Below, one piece after another: positions 50,003 through 59,091 of a DNA stretch of 64,000 nucleotides. How positions within the stretch are numbered: the first letter of the stretch is position 1; every line of letters begins with the position of its first letter. The stretch covers positions 183,669 through 247,668 of the forward strand of contig CAWAIR010000005.1 in assembly GCA_963782045.1 (NCBI GenBank), in the 5' to 3' direction. This stretch comes from CAVSRC01 sp963782045. GTDB taxonomy: Bacteria; Pseudomonadota; Alphaproteobacteria; Rhizobiales; Kaistiaceae. The notes under the pieces are model-generated. The model saw only the letters and a list, made by a program, of their open reading frames with translations. It had not been told where the DNA came from and did no database searches. The translations under genes were made by a program, and so were the position numbers.

Positions 50003-50744
50003 ATGCCGCGCTACAAGCTGACCATCGAATATGACGGCCGCCCTTATGTCGGCTGGCAGCGCCAGGAGAACGGCCGCTCGGTGCAGCAGGCGATCGAGGA
50101 GGCGATCGCCGGCTTTTGCCGGCGAGACGGTCACGGTCAAGGGCGCCGGCCGCACCAATTCCGGCGTCCATGCGCTCGGCCAGGTTGCCCATATCGACCT
50201 TTCCCGCGACTGGCCGGCCGATACCGTCCGCGACGCCCTCAACGCCCATCTCCGGCAGGAGACCGTTGCCATCATCACGGCGCGGGTGGTCCCGGCCGAT
50301 TTCGACGCCCGCTTCTCGGCGGTGAAGCGGCACTATCTCTACCGCCTGCTCGACCGCCGCTCGCCGCCGGTCATCGATCGCGGCCGCGTCTGGTGGGTCG
50401 GCCAGCGCCTCGACGAGGAGGCCATGCACCTGGCCGCCCAGGCGCTGGTGGGCAAGCACGATTTCACCACCTTCCGCTCGTCCGAATGCCAGGCCAAGTC
50501 GCCGGTGAAGACCCTCGACCGGCTCGACGTGTCGCGCGCCGGCGAGGAGATCATGGTCGTTGCCGAGGCACGCTCCTTCCTGCACAACCAGGTGCGCTCG
50601 ATGGTCGGCACACTGAAGAAGGTCGGCGACGGCAAATGGCCGGTTGCCGCCGTCGCTGACGCACTCGCCGCCGCCGACCGCGCGCGCTCCGGCCCGGTTG
50701 CCCCGCCCGACGGGCTCTATCTGGTCAGGGTGGATTACGCGTAG
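50003..50744 (+). CDS. truA: tRNA pseudouridine synthase A, one-base frame break and altered catalytic position
   Basis: MPRYKLTIEYDGRPYVGWQRQENGRSVQQAIEEAI opens TruA. After a one-base correction near 50115 it continues GETVTVKGAGRTNSGVHALGQVAHID, and later HDFTTFRSSECQAKSP and ARSFLHNQVRSMVGTL. The usual catalytic motif is GRTDxGVH; here the codon AAT gives Asn at the position of the essential Asp (about residue 52). A single G-to-A change would restore GAT. It modifies U38-40 of tRNAs. The start lies 2 bases after the fmt stop. Confidence 0.9.
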
Positions 50745-50802
50745 CGAGGAGCGAATAGCGAATACCACCCTATTCGCTACTCCCTACTCGCTATCCGCTT
50801 CT
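50738..50802. terminator. Inverted repeat between convergent genes
   Basis: GTAGCGAGGAGCGAATAGCGAATA (from 50741) pairs with TATTCGCTACTCCCTACTCGCTATC (ending about 50796) around ACCACCC. It stands between the convergent ends of truA and the membrane-protein gene and probably stops both transcripts. Similar GCGAATAGCGAATA repeats are common between Rhizobiales genes. Confidence 0.6.
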
Positions 50803-51405
50803 TCACGTCAACGCATCGATCCCGAACAGCCGGTTGCACGTCATGACGATGGCGAGGCTCACCAGGAAGTCGAGGATGACGAAGGCGACCGCCACGTCGC
50901 CGGTCACGTTGAGCGCCTTGCTTGGCGATCTCGTAGCTCATGCGGAAGGTGGCGGCGAGCGCCACCAGCGAGGGTAGCGCCAGCACGGTGGCGTCGGCCA
51001 TGCCGAAGAGGTTGATGAGCGAGATCGCCGCGAACGGCATGATCAGTCAGCACGGTCGCCCAGTTGCGCGCCACGATGTAGCCGGGATAGCCGCGCCGGA
51101 TGCCGATGAAGTCGGCGGCGAAGCCGAGCAGGATCGGCAGCGCCACCCAGTCGAGCGCCAGCGTCAGCGCCTTGGCCGCCCAGAACTGGCCGTTCGAGAA
51201 ATCGTCGGTCGGGTTGGCGTCGGTCAGGAGGTCGTGGCGGTCGGCGAGCGCGGTCACCACATAGAGCGGCGCCACCAGGATGATGGCGCGGAACGAGCGC
51301 CAGAAGCCATCGACGCTGCTGTCGAAGCAGGCGCATGGCGTCCGCCCGGCCGAGGAACAGCCACCAGGCGCCGGTCAGCGCGCGCAGGATCTCCTCGCGA
51401 TCCAT
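50803..51405 (-). CDS. Multi-pass membrane protein next to dapE, three one-base frame breaks
   Basis: Corrected near 51325, 51046 and 50919, this gives a protein of about 200 residues: MDREEILRALTGAWWLFLGRADAMRLL, then FWRSFRAIILVAPLYVVTALA, ALDWVALPILLGFAADFIG, PFAAISLINLFGMADATVLALPSLVALAATFRMSYEIAKQ and VAVAFVILDFLVSLAIVMTCNRL. That makes about four to five membrane helices. Homologous genes follow dapE in many Rhizobiales, but no function is known. The ATG overlaps the presumed dapE stop. Confidence 0.72.
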
Positions 51406-52594
51406 CAGGCCGCCCGCCTTGCCGGCAGCGAAGAACGCGTCGAGGAAGGCGCGGTAGATCGCCGCAAGCTGGGCGAGGTCGGCGAGCGGCACGCGCTCGT
51501 CGATCTGGTGCATGGTGTCGCCGACGAGGCCGAACTCGACCACCGGGCAGACGCCCTTGAAGAAGCGCGCATCCGAGGTGCCGCCGCCGGTCGATGGCGA
51601 CGGGAAGATGCCGGCGACCGAGCCGATTGCCCGCGACAGGCTGTCGATCAGCGGCCCCGACGGGGTCAGGAAGGATTCGCTGGCGCCCGGTTCGATGGTC
51701 AGCCGCACCGTCGCCTTGCCGGGGGCGTCGGCGAGCGCCGCGTCGATCTCGGCGGCGAGGTGCGCCGTCAGCGTCTCGATCGTCCAGCCGTCGTTGAAGC
51801 GCACGTTGAAGCGCGCCTTCGCTTCCGCCGGAATCACGTTGAAGGCGGGGTTGCCCACGTCGATGCTGGTGATCTCCAGGTTGGAGGGCTCGAAATCCTG
51901 GTTGCCGGCGTCGAGCTTGAGCCGCGCGAGCCGGTCGAGCGACGCGGACGAGCCGCGGCAGCGGGTTCTCGGCCAGATGCGGATAGGCGGCGTGGCCCTG
52001 CCGCCCGCTCGCCGTAATGGTGCCGGAGAGCGAGCCGCGCCGGCCGATCTTGATGGTGTCGCCGAGCTTCGCCCGCGAGGTCGGCTCGCCGACCAGCGCC
52101 GCGTCGAAGCGGAGCCCTTGCTCGCGCGCCCAGGCGAGCATCTTCACCGTGCCGTTGACCGCCGGCCCTTCCTCGTCACCGGTGATCAGCAGCGACAGCG
52201 TTCCCGCCGGCTTGCCCTCGGCCGCGATCTTTTCCAGCGCCGCCGCCATGAAGCAGGCGATGCCGCCCTTCATGTCGACCGCGCCGCGCCCGTAGAGCGC
52301 GCCGCCGGCGACCGCGCCGGCAAAAGGCGGGTGGCTCCAGCGCGCCTCGTCGCCCGGCGGCACCACGTCGGTATGTCCGGCGAAGACCAGGTGCGGCGCG
52401 CCGCTGCCGATGGTGGCAAAGAGGTTGTCGACGTCGGGCGTCCCGGCCTCCGAGAATGTCAGCCGGTCGACCGCGAAGCCGGCGCCGGAGAGGACCTCGG
52501 CCATCCACGCCTGCGCGCCGCCGTCGGCCGGGGTCACCGAGCGGCAGGCAATCAGCGCCTTCAGCAAGGCGGCCGGGTCGAAGGTCTGGGTCAT
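51405..52594 (-). CDS. dapE: Succinyl-diaminopimelate desuccinylase, two one-base frame breaks
   Basis: M20 metallopeptidase: VFAGHTDVVPPGDEARW (metal His, Asp), YGRGAVDMKGGIACF, LLITGDEEGPAVNGT (catalytic Glu), ALVGEPTS and the C-terminal metal His in FGLVGDTMHQIDERV. Breaks near 51946 (PRLV/ASLDRL) and near 51410 (just before the stop) interrupt it; each needs one base removed. The corrected protein is of normal length, about 395 residues. It releases L,L-diaminopimelate for lysine and peptidoglycan synthesis, working with DapD encoded close by. Confidence 0.9.
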
Positions 52595-52664
52595 GGGGCT
52601 CGCGCTTGCAGGCTTCAGCGCCTGCGGTTTAACGAGGGTTGCCGCCGCCCGTCAATCGTCGCGG

Positions 52665-53036
52665 CTAATCCGGGTCGAAACGTGGCGGCGGCTCGCGGTC
52701 GCTGGCCTCCGGCCTGCCGGGGACCAGCACCAGCGTCACCAGCCACAGGAAGCCGAAGACGGGGATGAGCGCGATGACCGCCAGCCAGGCCGAAATTCCG
52801 ATGTCGCGGCAGCGCTTGGCCGCCAGCACCACCAGCGCGAGGGTGGTCGGGAAGGTGGAGATCATGATCGTCAGTCCTAGCGCCAGGTCGCGGTCGGCCT
52901 GGTGCAGGGAAAAGGCGATGAGGGCGGCGTTGACCGCGTAGATGAAGACCAGACCCAGCGCGTATTCCTCGCGGGGGATGCGCCCGCCGGTGGCGAAGAA
53001 GAAACGCAGAAGATCGTTGCCAGTGGCCGGCTTCAT
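52665..53036 (-). CDS. DUF805 family membrane protein
   Basis: 123 residues. The DUF805 opening LLRFFFATGGRIPREEYALGLVFIYAVNAAL is followed by further helices and the family's AAKRCRDIGISAWLAVIALIPVFGFLWLV. Four membrane helices are predicted by eye. Its function is unknown. The gene lies between dapD and dapE, both on the same strand, with no frame break. Confidence 0.85.
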   Translation of the reverse strand: MKPATGNDLLRFFFATGGRIPREEYALGLVFIYAVNAALIAFSLHQADRDLALGLTIMISTFPTTLALVVLAAKRCRDIGISAWLAVIALIPVFGFLWLVTLVLVPGRPEASDREPPPRFDPD

Positions 53037-53069
53037 CCTGCCCCGGGCGGACGCGCCGCTCCCGGCCCC

Positions 53070-53918
53070 CTAATCCCGCAGCAGCTCGTTGACCGAGGTC
53101 TTGGCGCGGGTCTTCTCGTCGACCTGCTTGACGATGACGGCGCAATAGAGCGACGGGCCGGTTCTCGCCGGGCAGGGGCTTGCCCGGCAGCGTGCCGGAC
53201 ACCACCACCGAATAGGGCGGCACGCGCGCCCATGTGGATCTCGCCGGTCGCCCGGTCGACGATCTTGGTCGAGGCGCCGAGATAGACGCCCATCGACAGC
53301 ACCGAGCCCTCGCCGACGATCACGCCTTCGGCGACCTCGGCGCGCGCGCCGATGAAGCAGTTGTCCTCGATGATCACCGGCCCGGCCTGCAGCGGCTCGA
53401 GCACGCCGCCGATGCCGGCGCCGCCGGAGATGTGCACGTTCTTGCCGATCTGCGCGCAGGAGCCGACCGTCGCCCAGGTGTCGACCATGGTGCCGGAATC
53501 GACATGGGCGCCGAGATTGACGAAGCAGGGCATCAGCACCACGCCCGGCGCGATATAGGCCGAGCGGCGCACGATGCAGCTGGGCACGGCGCGGAAGCCG
53601 GCCTTGGTGAAGTCGCCGTCGCCCCAGCCGGCGAACTTGGAGGGCACCTTGTCCCACCAGCCGCCGCCGCCCGGCCCGCCGGGGATCAGTCGCCATCGGG
53701 TTGAGGCGGAAGGAGAGCAGCACCGCCTTCTTGAGCCACTGGTTGACCGTCCAGCCGGCTTGCCCCTTCTCGGCGACGCGCACCGTGCCGGAGTCGAGCA
53801 GGCCGAGCGCCGCCTCGACCGCGTCGCGCACGTCGCCCCTGGTCTCCGGGCCGATCGCGGCGCGGTCCTCGTAGGCGGCCTCGATGGTGGCTTGCAGGGC
53901 GGCGGTGTCGCTGGTCAT
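53070..53918 (-). CDS. dapD: Tetrahydrodipicolinate N-succinyltransferase, three one-base frame breaks
   Basis: After correction near 53689, 53226 and 53160 the protein is continuous: ATIEAAYEDRAAIGPET, VNQWLKKAVLLSFRLNPMA, then the left-handed beta helix (VPSCIVRRSAYIAPGVVLMPCFVNLGAHVDSGTMVDTWATVGSCAQIGKNVHISGGAGIGGVLEP). Its acyl-CoA region is NCFIGARAEVAEGVIVGEGSVLSMGVYLG. It ends in KTSVNELLRD. It catalyses the succinylation step of lysine/diaminopimelate synthesis and is essential, so the breaks are most likely errors. Confidence 0.91.
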   Translation of the reverse strand: MTSDTAALQATIEAAYEDRAAIGPETRGDVRDAVEAALGLLDSGTVRVAEKGQAGWTVNQWLKKAVLLSFRLNPMATDPRRAGRRRLVGQGALQVRRLGRRRLHQGRLPRRAQLHRAPLGLYRAGRGADALLRQSRRPCRFRHHGRHLGDGRLLRADRQERAHLRRRRHRRRARAAAGRAGDHRGQLLHRRARRGRRRRDRRRGLGAVDGRLSRRLDQDRRPGDRRDPHGRACRPIRWWCPARCRASPCPARTGPSLYCAVIVKQVDEKTRAKTSVNELLRD

Positions 53919-53976
53919 GGCGTGGGGTCCGTTCGCGAAAAGGTCGGCGGCGGACCTTATGGGCCACGCGGCGAAG

Positions 53977-54764
53977 TCAACGCGGTGCGGATGCTCGGAC
54001 CAATCGACAGCCGTCCTTCCGAGCGCCTGCCAAGGCCGACGGTCCATTCATCGGCCTGGCCGCGCCGAGCACCGTCTCGAGGAAGCCGGCGAGATCGTCG
54101 GTGACGAAGCGACGTGCGGCGCGTCGCGGCCCTCCAGTTCCCAGTCCTCGGTCAACACCTCGCGCGTGCCCTGCGGCACCACCAGCACGGTCGCCATGCC
54201 GAGCGCCTTGGGCACTTCCAGGTTGCGCGCCAGGTCCTCGAACATCGCCGCCCGCGTCGGCTCGACGCCGGTGACGCGGAGGAAGCGGTCGTAGGTCTCG
54301 CGGTTGGGCTTGGGCAGCAGCTCGGACGAGACGATGTCGAAGATCTCCTCGAAATGGTCGGGGATGCCGAGCCGTTCCGCCACCTTCTCGGCGTGCGCTC
54401 GGCTGCCGTTGGTGAGGATGAACTTGCGCCCCGGCAGCCGCTGCGATCGCCGCCGCGAGCCGCGGGTCGGGCTCGACCACCGAATGGTCGATGTCGTGGA
54501 CATATTCGAGGAAGTCGTCGGGCTGCGATGCCGTGCTCCTCCATCAGCCCGCGCAGCGTCGTGCCGTAGCGCCGGTAATAGTCCTTCTGCACCCGCTGGG
54601 CCTCGTCCGGGCCGATGTCGAGCAGGCGCCCGACATAGTCGCGGATGCGCTTGTCGACCTGGCTGAACAGGTTCGTGTGGCGCGGATAGAGCGTGTTGTC
54701 GAGGTCGAAGACCCAGGCGTCGACGCGTGCGCGAAGCGGGCGAGGTCCGGACGCGCTCGCTCAT
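53977..54764 (-). CDS. HAD-type pyrimidine 5'-nucleotidase, four one-base frame breaks
   Basis: The corrected sequence reads RVDAWVFDLDNTLYPRHTNLFSQVDKRIRDYVGRLL (motif I with the nucleophile Asp), YYRRYGTTLRGLMEEHGIAP, DDFLEYVHDIDHSVVEPDPRL, KFILTNGSRAHAEKVAERLGI (motif II) and ELLPKPNRETYDRFLR (motif III Lys). FEDLARNLEVPKALGM supplies motif IV. This is the SDT1/YjjG-like group found beside argB in Rhizobiales. Breaks are near 54746, 54523, 54441 (+1 each) and 54110 (-1). Its ATG overlaps the argB stop by four bases. Confidence 0.85.
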
Positions 54765-55675
54765 GGCAGGATCAGCGTGCCGGCGCCGTGGTCGGTGTAG
54801 AGCTCGAGCAGCACCGCGTGCGGCGTCTTGCCGTTGAGGATGACGACGCCCTCGACGCCGCGGTCGAGCGCCTCGATGCAGGTCTCGACCTTGGGGATCA
54901 TGCCGCCGGTGATGGTGCCGTCGGCGATCAGCGCCCTCACCTCGGCGACGGTCAGCTCCTTGATCAGCTTGCCGTCCTTGTCGAGCACGCCGGGCACGTC
55001 GGTGAGGAACAGCAGGCGCGTCGCGCCGAGCGCGCCGGCAATGGCGCCGGCGAAGGTGTCGGCGTTGACGTTGTAGGTCTCGCCGTCGAGGCCCGGCGCC
55101 ACCGGCGCGATCACCGGGATGAGCTCGGCCGACAGCACCATGTCGATGACCGCGCGGTTGACCTTCTTCGGTTCGCCGACGAAGCCGAGATCGATCACCT
55201 TCTCGATGTTGGAATCGGGATCGACCTCGGTGCGCGTCACCTTCTCGGCGAACACCATGTTGCCGTCCTTGCCGGAGAGGCCGACCGCCTTGCCGCCCTC
55301 GGCATTGATCGCCATCACGATCTCCTTGTTGATCGAGCCGGCGAGCACCATCTCGACCACTTCGACCGTCTTCTTGTCGGTGACCCTGAGGCCGGAGCGG
55401 AACTCGGACTTGATGTCGAGCCGCTTCAGCATGTCGCCGATCTGCGGGCCGCCGCCATGCACCACTACCGGCTTGGCGCCGGAGGTCTCGAGCAGCGTGA
55501 TGTCGCGGGCGAAGGCCTTGGAGAGGTCCGGGTCGCCCATGGCGTGGCCGCCATATTTCACCACCACCACCTTGCCGTCATAGGCGAGCATGTAGGGCAG
55601 CGCCGCCGAGATCAGCCGGGCCCGGGCGATGGCCTCGGCGGTGTCCTGGTCGGTGGTCTGGCTCATGGGCGTCAT
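54761..55675 (-). CDS. argB: Acetylglutamate kinase
   Basis: 304 residues, uninterrupted. Amino-acid-kinase landmarks are VVVVKYGGHAMGDPDL, KPVVVHGGGPQIGDML, NVNADTFAGAIAGALGATRLLFLTDVPGVLD and GGMIPKVETCIEALDRGVEGVVILNG. It phosphorylates N-acetylglutamate in arginine synthesis. The extended N-terminal helix (residues about 8-28) is the type linked to hexamer formation and arginine feedback. An ATG at 55666 is an equally possible start. It is in a leftward cluster with engB upstream and the HAD gene downstream. Confidence 0.96.
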   Translation of the reverse strand: MTPMSQTTDQDTAEAIARARLISAALPYMLAYDGKVVVVKYGGHAMGDPDLSKAFARDITLLETSGAKPVVVHGGGPQIGDMLKRLDIKSEFRSGLRVTDKKTVEVVEMVLAGSINKEIVMAINAEGGKAVGLSGKDGNMVFAEKVTRTEVDPDSNIEKVIDLGFVGEPKKVNRAVIDMVLSAELIPVIAPVAPGLDGETYNVNADTFAGAIAGALGATRLLFLTDVPGVLDKDGKLIKELTVAEVRALIADGTITGGMIPKVETCIEALDRGVEGVVILNGKTPHAVLLELYTDHGAGTLILP

Positions 55676-55732
55676 CCGTGTCTCGAGAGGGCCGGTCTAT
55701 ACCGGGTTTGCGACAGGGGGACAAACGGGGGG

Positions 55733-56378
55733 CTATTGCAGCTCGGCGATCTCCGCCCTCAGCCCATCGATCCCGGCGCCGCTCGCCGCCGAGGTGGCGA
55801 GCACCTCCGGATGCGCCGCCGGGCGCTTGGCGAGCCGTGCCGCCGTGGCGGCGATGACGGCGGGAAGATCGCCACCCTTGGCCTTGTCGGCCTTGGTCAG
55901 CACGATCTGGTAGGACACCGCCGCCTTGTCGAGGGTGGCAAGCGCCTCCTCGTCGTTGGCCTTCAGCCCGTGGCGCGCATCGATGAGCACATAGACGCGG
56001 CGGAGCCGCGGCCGCCCGCGCAGATAGTCGAACACGGTGCGCGTCCACGCCGCCACCTCCGTCTTGGGCGCGCGGGCGTAGCCGTAGCCGGGCATGTCGA
56101 CGATGGCGACGCCGGCTTCCGCCGAGAACAGGTTGAGTTCCCGCGTCCGTCCCGGCGTGTTGGAGGTGCGCGCCAGCGCCTTCTGTCCGGTGAGCGCATT
56201 GATCAGCGACGACTTGCCGACATTGGAGCGGCCGGCGAAGGCGATCTCGATTGCGTCCGCCGCCGGCAGCTCGGCGGCCTTGGCCGCGCCGGCGACGAAA
56301 TGCCAGCCCCGCGCGAAAAACAGCCGCCCGGCTTCGATGCGCCGGCGCCTCGTCAAGCGGGTCGTCGGCCTCGGGCAT
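55733..56378 (-). CDS. engB: Ribosome biogenesis GTPase EngB (YihA/YsxC), one-base frame break
   Basis: All GTPase motifs are present: G1 GRSNVGKSSLIN, G2/G3 GRTRELNLF and VDMPGYGYA, and G4 LTKADKAKGGD. The start MPEADDPLDEA at 56378 joins to RRIEAGRLFFARGWHFVAGA after removal of one base near 56345. Without this the reading starts at a weaker downstream codon (56356) and loses the conserved N-terminus. It assembles the large ribosomal subunit and is essential. Confidence 0.92.
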
Positions 56379-56396
56379 GGGCTTTGCCCGCGCGCC

Positions 56397-58423
56397 TCAG
56401 CTCTTGGCGTCGGCGGCGTTGGCCTTGGCCTTCGCCTTGGCTTTGGCCGCGGCGCGGCGCGACTTCACCGTCGATTTCGCCGGCCCGTTGTCCGCCACCG
56501 GCTTCGGCTGGGCGGTAATCGTTGGCCGCCTTCGGCGCCGCCGGCGCGTGCTTGCCCGAGGGTCCGGCGACGTGCACCGGTTTCTTCTTCTCTCGTATCC
56601 CGAAGGTGCCGAGGATGTTGCCCAGGAGGTTCACCTCCGTCCCCTGGCGCCGCATGATGATGTACTGCTGGGTCACCGACAGCGTGTTGTTCCACGCCCA
56701 GTAGATCACCAGGCCGGCCGGGAACGAGGCCAGCATGAAGGTGAAGATGCACCGGCATCCAGGTGAACAGCATCGCCTGGGTGGGGTCGGGCGGCGTCGG
56801 GTTCAGCTTCATCTGGACGAACATGGTGATGCCCATGATCACCGGCCAAATGCCGATCGCCAGGAAGTGGCCGATCATCGGCACCGTCGATGGGTCGTAG
56901 GGCAGCAGTCCGAACAGGTTGAAGATGTGGGTCGGGTCGGGCGCCGAAAGGTCGTGGATCCAGCCGAAGAACGGCGCGTGGCGCATCTCGATGGTGACGA
57001 ACAGCACCTTGTAGAGCGAGAAGAACACCGGAATCTGGATCACCATCGGCCAGCAGCCGGCGAGCGGGTTGATCTTCTCGGTGCTGGTAGAGCTTCATCA
57101 GCTCTTCCTGCTGCTTGACCTTGTCGTCCTTGTATTGCTCGCGCAGCGCCGTCATCTGCGGCTGCAGCTTCTTCATCTGGCTCATCGACTTGTAGGACTT
57201 GTTGGCCAGCGGGAAGAAGACCGCCTTGACCACCACCGTCACCAGCAGGATGGCGATGCCGAAATTGCCGAACACGCGGTAGAGCCAGTCGATCACCAGG
57301 AACATCGGCTTGGTGATGAAGAAGAACCAGCCCCAGTCGATCAGCAGGTCGAATTTCTCGATGCCGAGCTTGTCGCGGTAGGCGGAGAGCACGCTCACCT
57401 GCTTGGCGCCGGCGAACAGCCGGCTGGTCGTCGGTGACCGTCGCGCCCGGCGCCAGGGTCCGGCCGCTGCGGTGAAATCGGTCTGGTAGACCGGGTTGGT
57501 GTCGCCGCCGCTGCCGATGTAGTGCGCGGTATACGGCTGCGCCTGGTCGGGGATCAGCGTCGCCGCCCAATACTTGTCGGTGATGCCGAGCCAGCCGCCG
57601 GTGACGTCGTGCCACGTCACCTCGTGGTCCTTCTTGATGTCCTTGTACTTGTATTCCTGCAGGCCCTTGTCGCCGATCACGCCGACCAGCCCTTCGTGCA
57701 GGATGTAGTAGCCGGACGTCGGCGGCTCGCCGACGCGGGTGATGCGGCCGTAGGGCGAGAGCGCCAGCGTGGCGCTGCCCTTGTTGGTGACGCTGTCGGT
57801 CACCGTCACCATGTACTTGTCGTCGATGGCGATCTGGCGGCTGAAGACGAGGCCGGCGCCGTTGTCATAGGTCAGCGTCACCGGCGTTTTGGGCGTCAGC
57901 TTGGCACCGGCCGGTGCGCTCCACGCGTCTGCGGCCCCGGCAGCGGGCCGGCATCGGCCGGGCCCGTCCAGCCGAAATCGGCGAAATAGGCGTCGGGGCC
58001 GCCCGCCGGCGAGAGCAGGATGATGGTCGGGCTCTGCTTGCTGACGGTCTCGTGATAGTCGTTCAGCCGGATGTCGTCGACGCGGCCGCCGGTGAGGTTG
58101 ATCGAGCCGGTGACCGCCGGGGTCTCGATCGGCACGCGCTGGGATTGGGCAAGCGCCTCGGGGCGGGTTTCCGCCGTCTGCTGCACCGCGGCCGTGCCCG
58201 GCAGGGCGCCCGCCGCCAGCGCCGGGGTGGCGGCGGTTCCGCCGGCGCCCGTCTCGGCGCCCGCCGGCGCGGTCTGCTGCTGCTCGCTCGCCTGCTGCTG
58301 GGCGGCTTCCTGCTGCTTGCGTGCCTGGTCGATCTGCGGCCCGGCGATGAAGAACTGCCAGCCGAACAGCACGACCATGGACAGCACGATCGCTATGATG
58401 AAATTGCGGTTGTTGTCCTTCAT
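56397..58423 (-). CDS. yidC: Membrane protein insertase YidC, several one-base frame breaks
   Basis: The start MKDNNRNFIIAIVLSMVVLFGWQFFIAGP is the YidC anchor. A Gln/Ala-rich linker leads to the large periplasmic domain (VTLTYDNGAGLVFSRQIAIDDKYMVTVTDSV... LFAGAKQVSVLSAY). The insertase core follows: GWFFFITKPMFLVIDWLYRVFGNFGIAILLVTVVVKAVFFPLANKSYKSMSQM and later WMPVIFTFMLASFPAGLVIYWAWNNTLS. The tail is Lys-rich. Breaks lie near 57925 (-1), 57463 (-1), 57429, 57083, 56750 and 56520 (+1). Corrected, the length is about 670 residues. It is essential for inserting membrane proteins. The ATG overlaps the rnpA stop. Confidence 0.91.
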
Positions 58424-58776
58424 GGAGCGGACCTGTCCGGCGCTTGTCGGTTGCGCGATAGGGCGGCGAGCCCGGTCTCTAGATCGGTAACCAGCCGCTG
58501 GAATTGAAGGGTCAAAGCGGCACGACGGCCGACAAGCACGTAATCCGTGGCGCTTTCAAGCTTTCCGCCGCCGGCATCGACCGCCGCCCTCAGGCGCCGG
58601 CGGATGCGGTTGCGCACCACCGCATTGCCGGTCTTGCGCGTCACCGTGAACCCCACCCGGGGCTGCCGCACGCCGTCGCCGGCCGCCTTCAGCGCCTGAA
58701 GCACGAAACCCGGACGCGAGACCCGTTTGCCGCCGGAAACGGCCTTGAAGTCGGCTCGGCGCCTCAGGCGCTCCAT
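58420..58776 (-). CDS. rnpA: Ribonuclease P protein component
   Basis: 118 residues. MERLRRRADFKAVSGGKRVSRPGFVLQAL is the usual opening, and the RNA-binding RNR motif appears as KTGNAVVRNRIRRRLRAAV. It partners the RNase P RNA in cutting tRNA precursors. The TGA overlaps the yidC ATG (ATGA), so the rpmH-rnpA-yidC order is coupled, as in most bacteria. A much longer open frame on this strand beyond 58776 is a shadow of other genes. Confidence 0.94.
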   Translation of the reverse strand: MERLRRRADFKAVSGGKRVSRPGFVLQALKAAGDGVRQPRVGFTVTRKTGNAVVRNRIRRRLRAAVDAGGGKLESATDYVLVGRRAALTLQFQRLVTDLETGLAALSRNRQAPDRSAP

Positions 58777-58799
58777 GCCGGCGGACTTTGCCGTCGTCC

Positions 58800-58934
58800 T
58801 CAGGCCGAAAGCCGCTTGCGCCCGCGGGCGCGGCGGGCGGCGATCACCTTGCGGCCGCCGGTCGTGGCCATGCGGGCGCGGAAGCCATGGCGCCGCTTGC
58901 GGACCAGCTTGCTCGGTTGATAGGTACGTTTCAT
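58800..58934 (-). CDS. rpmH: Ribosomal protein bL34
   Basis: 44 residues: MKRTYQPSKLVRKRRHGFRA then RMATTGGRKVIAARRARGRKRLSA, an exact match to the L34 pattern in sequence and length. It lies 23 bases before the rnpA start on the same strand. The region upstream (58935-59091) holds the promoter of the rpmH-rnpA-yidC cluster and the leader of the divergent oxidoreductase gene. I saw no DnaA-box cluster that would indicate an origin. Confidence 0.97.
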   Translation of the reverse strand: MKRTYQPSKLVRKRRHGFRARMATTGGRKVIAARRARGRKRLSA

Positions 58935-59091
58935 GTCGTGTCGTCTCCGCGCGGACCGGGCGCGCCGGGCTTATAAGGAGCGGGTTGAATCGAGTCAACG
59001 CGAACCACCTCCGGCCGCGGCGGTCGTTCTCGTGCGGGGCTTTTACCGGAAACCGGCTATCATTGCCAATGTTTCGGTCCCAGGAAATCGC

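Noticed and set aside
48031..50744. Programmed frameshifting in def, fmt and truA
   Set aside because: The shift sites have no common slippery sequence, occur up to four times per gene and hit unrelated genes. Sequence error explains them better.
58935..59091. A replication origin next to rpmH
   Set aside because: The rpmH-rnpA neighbourhood can adjoin oriC, but there is no dnaA gene and no DnaA-box cluster or AT-rich unwinding segment.
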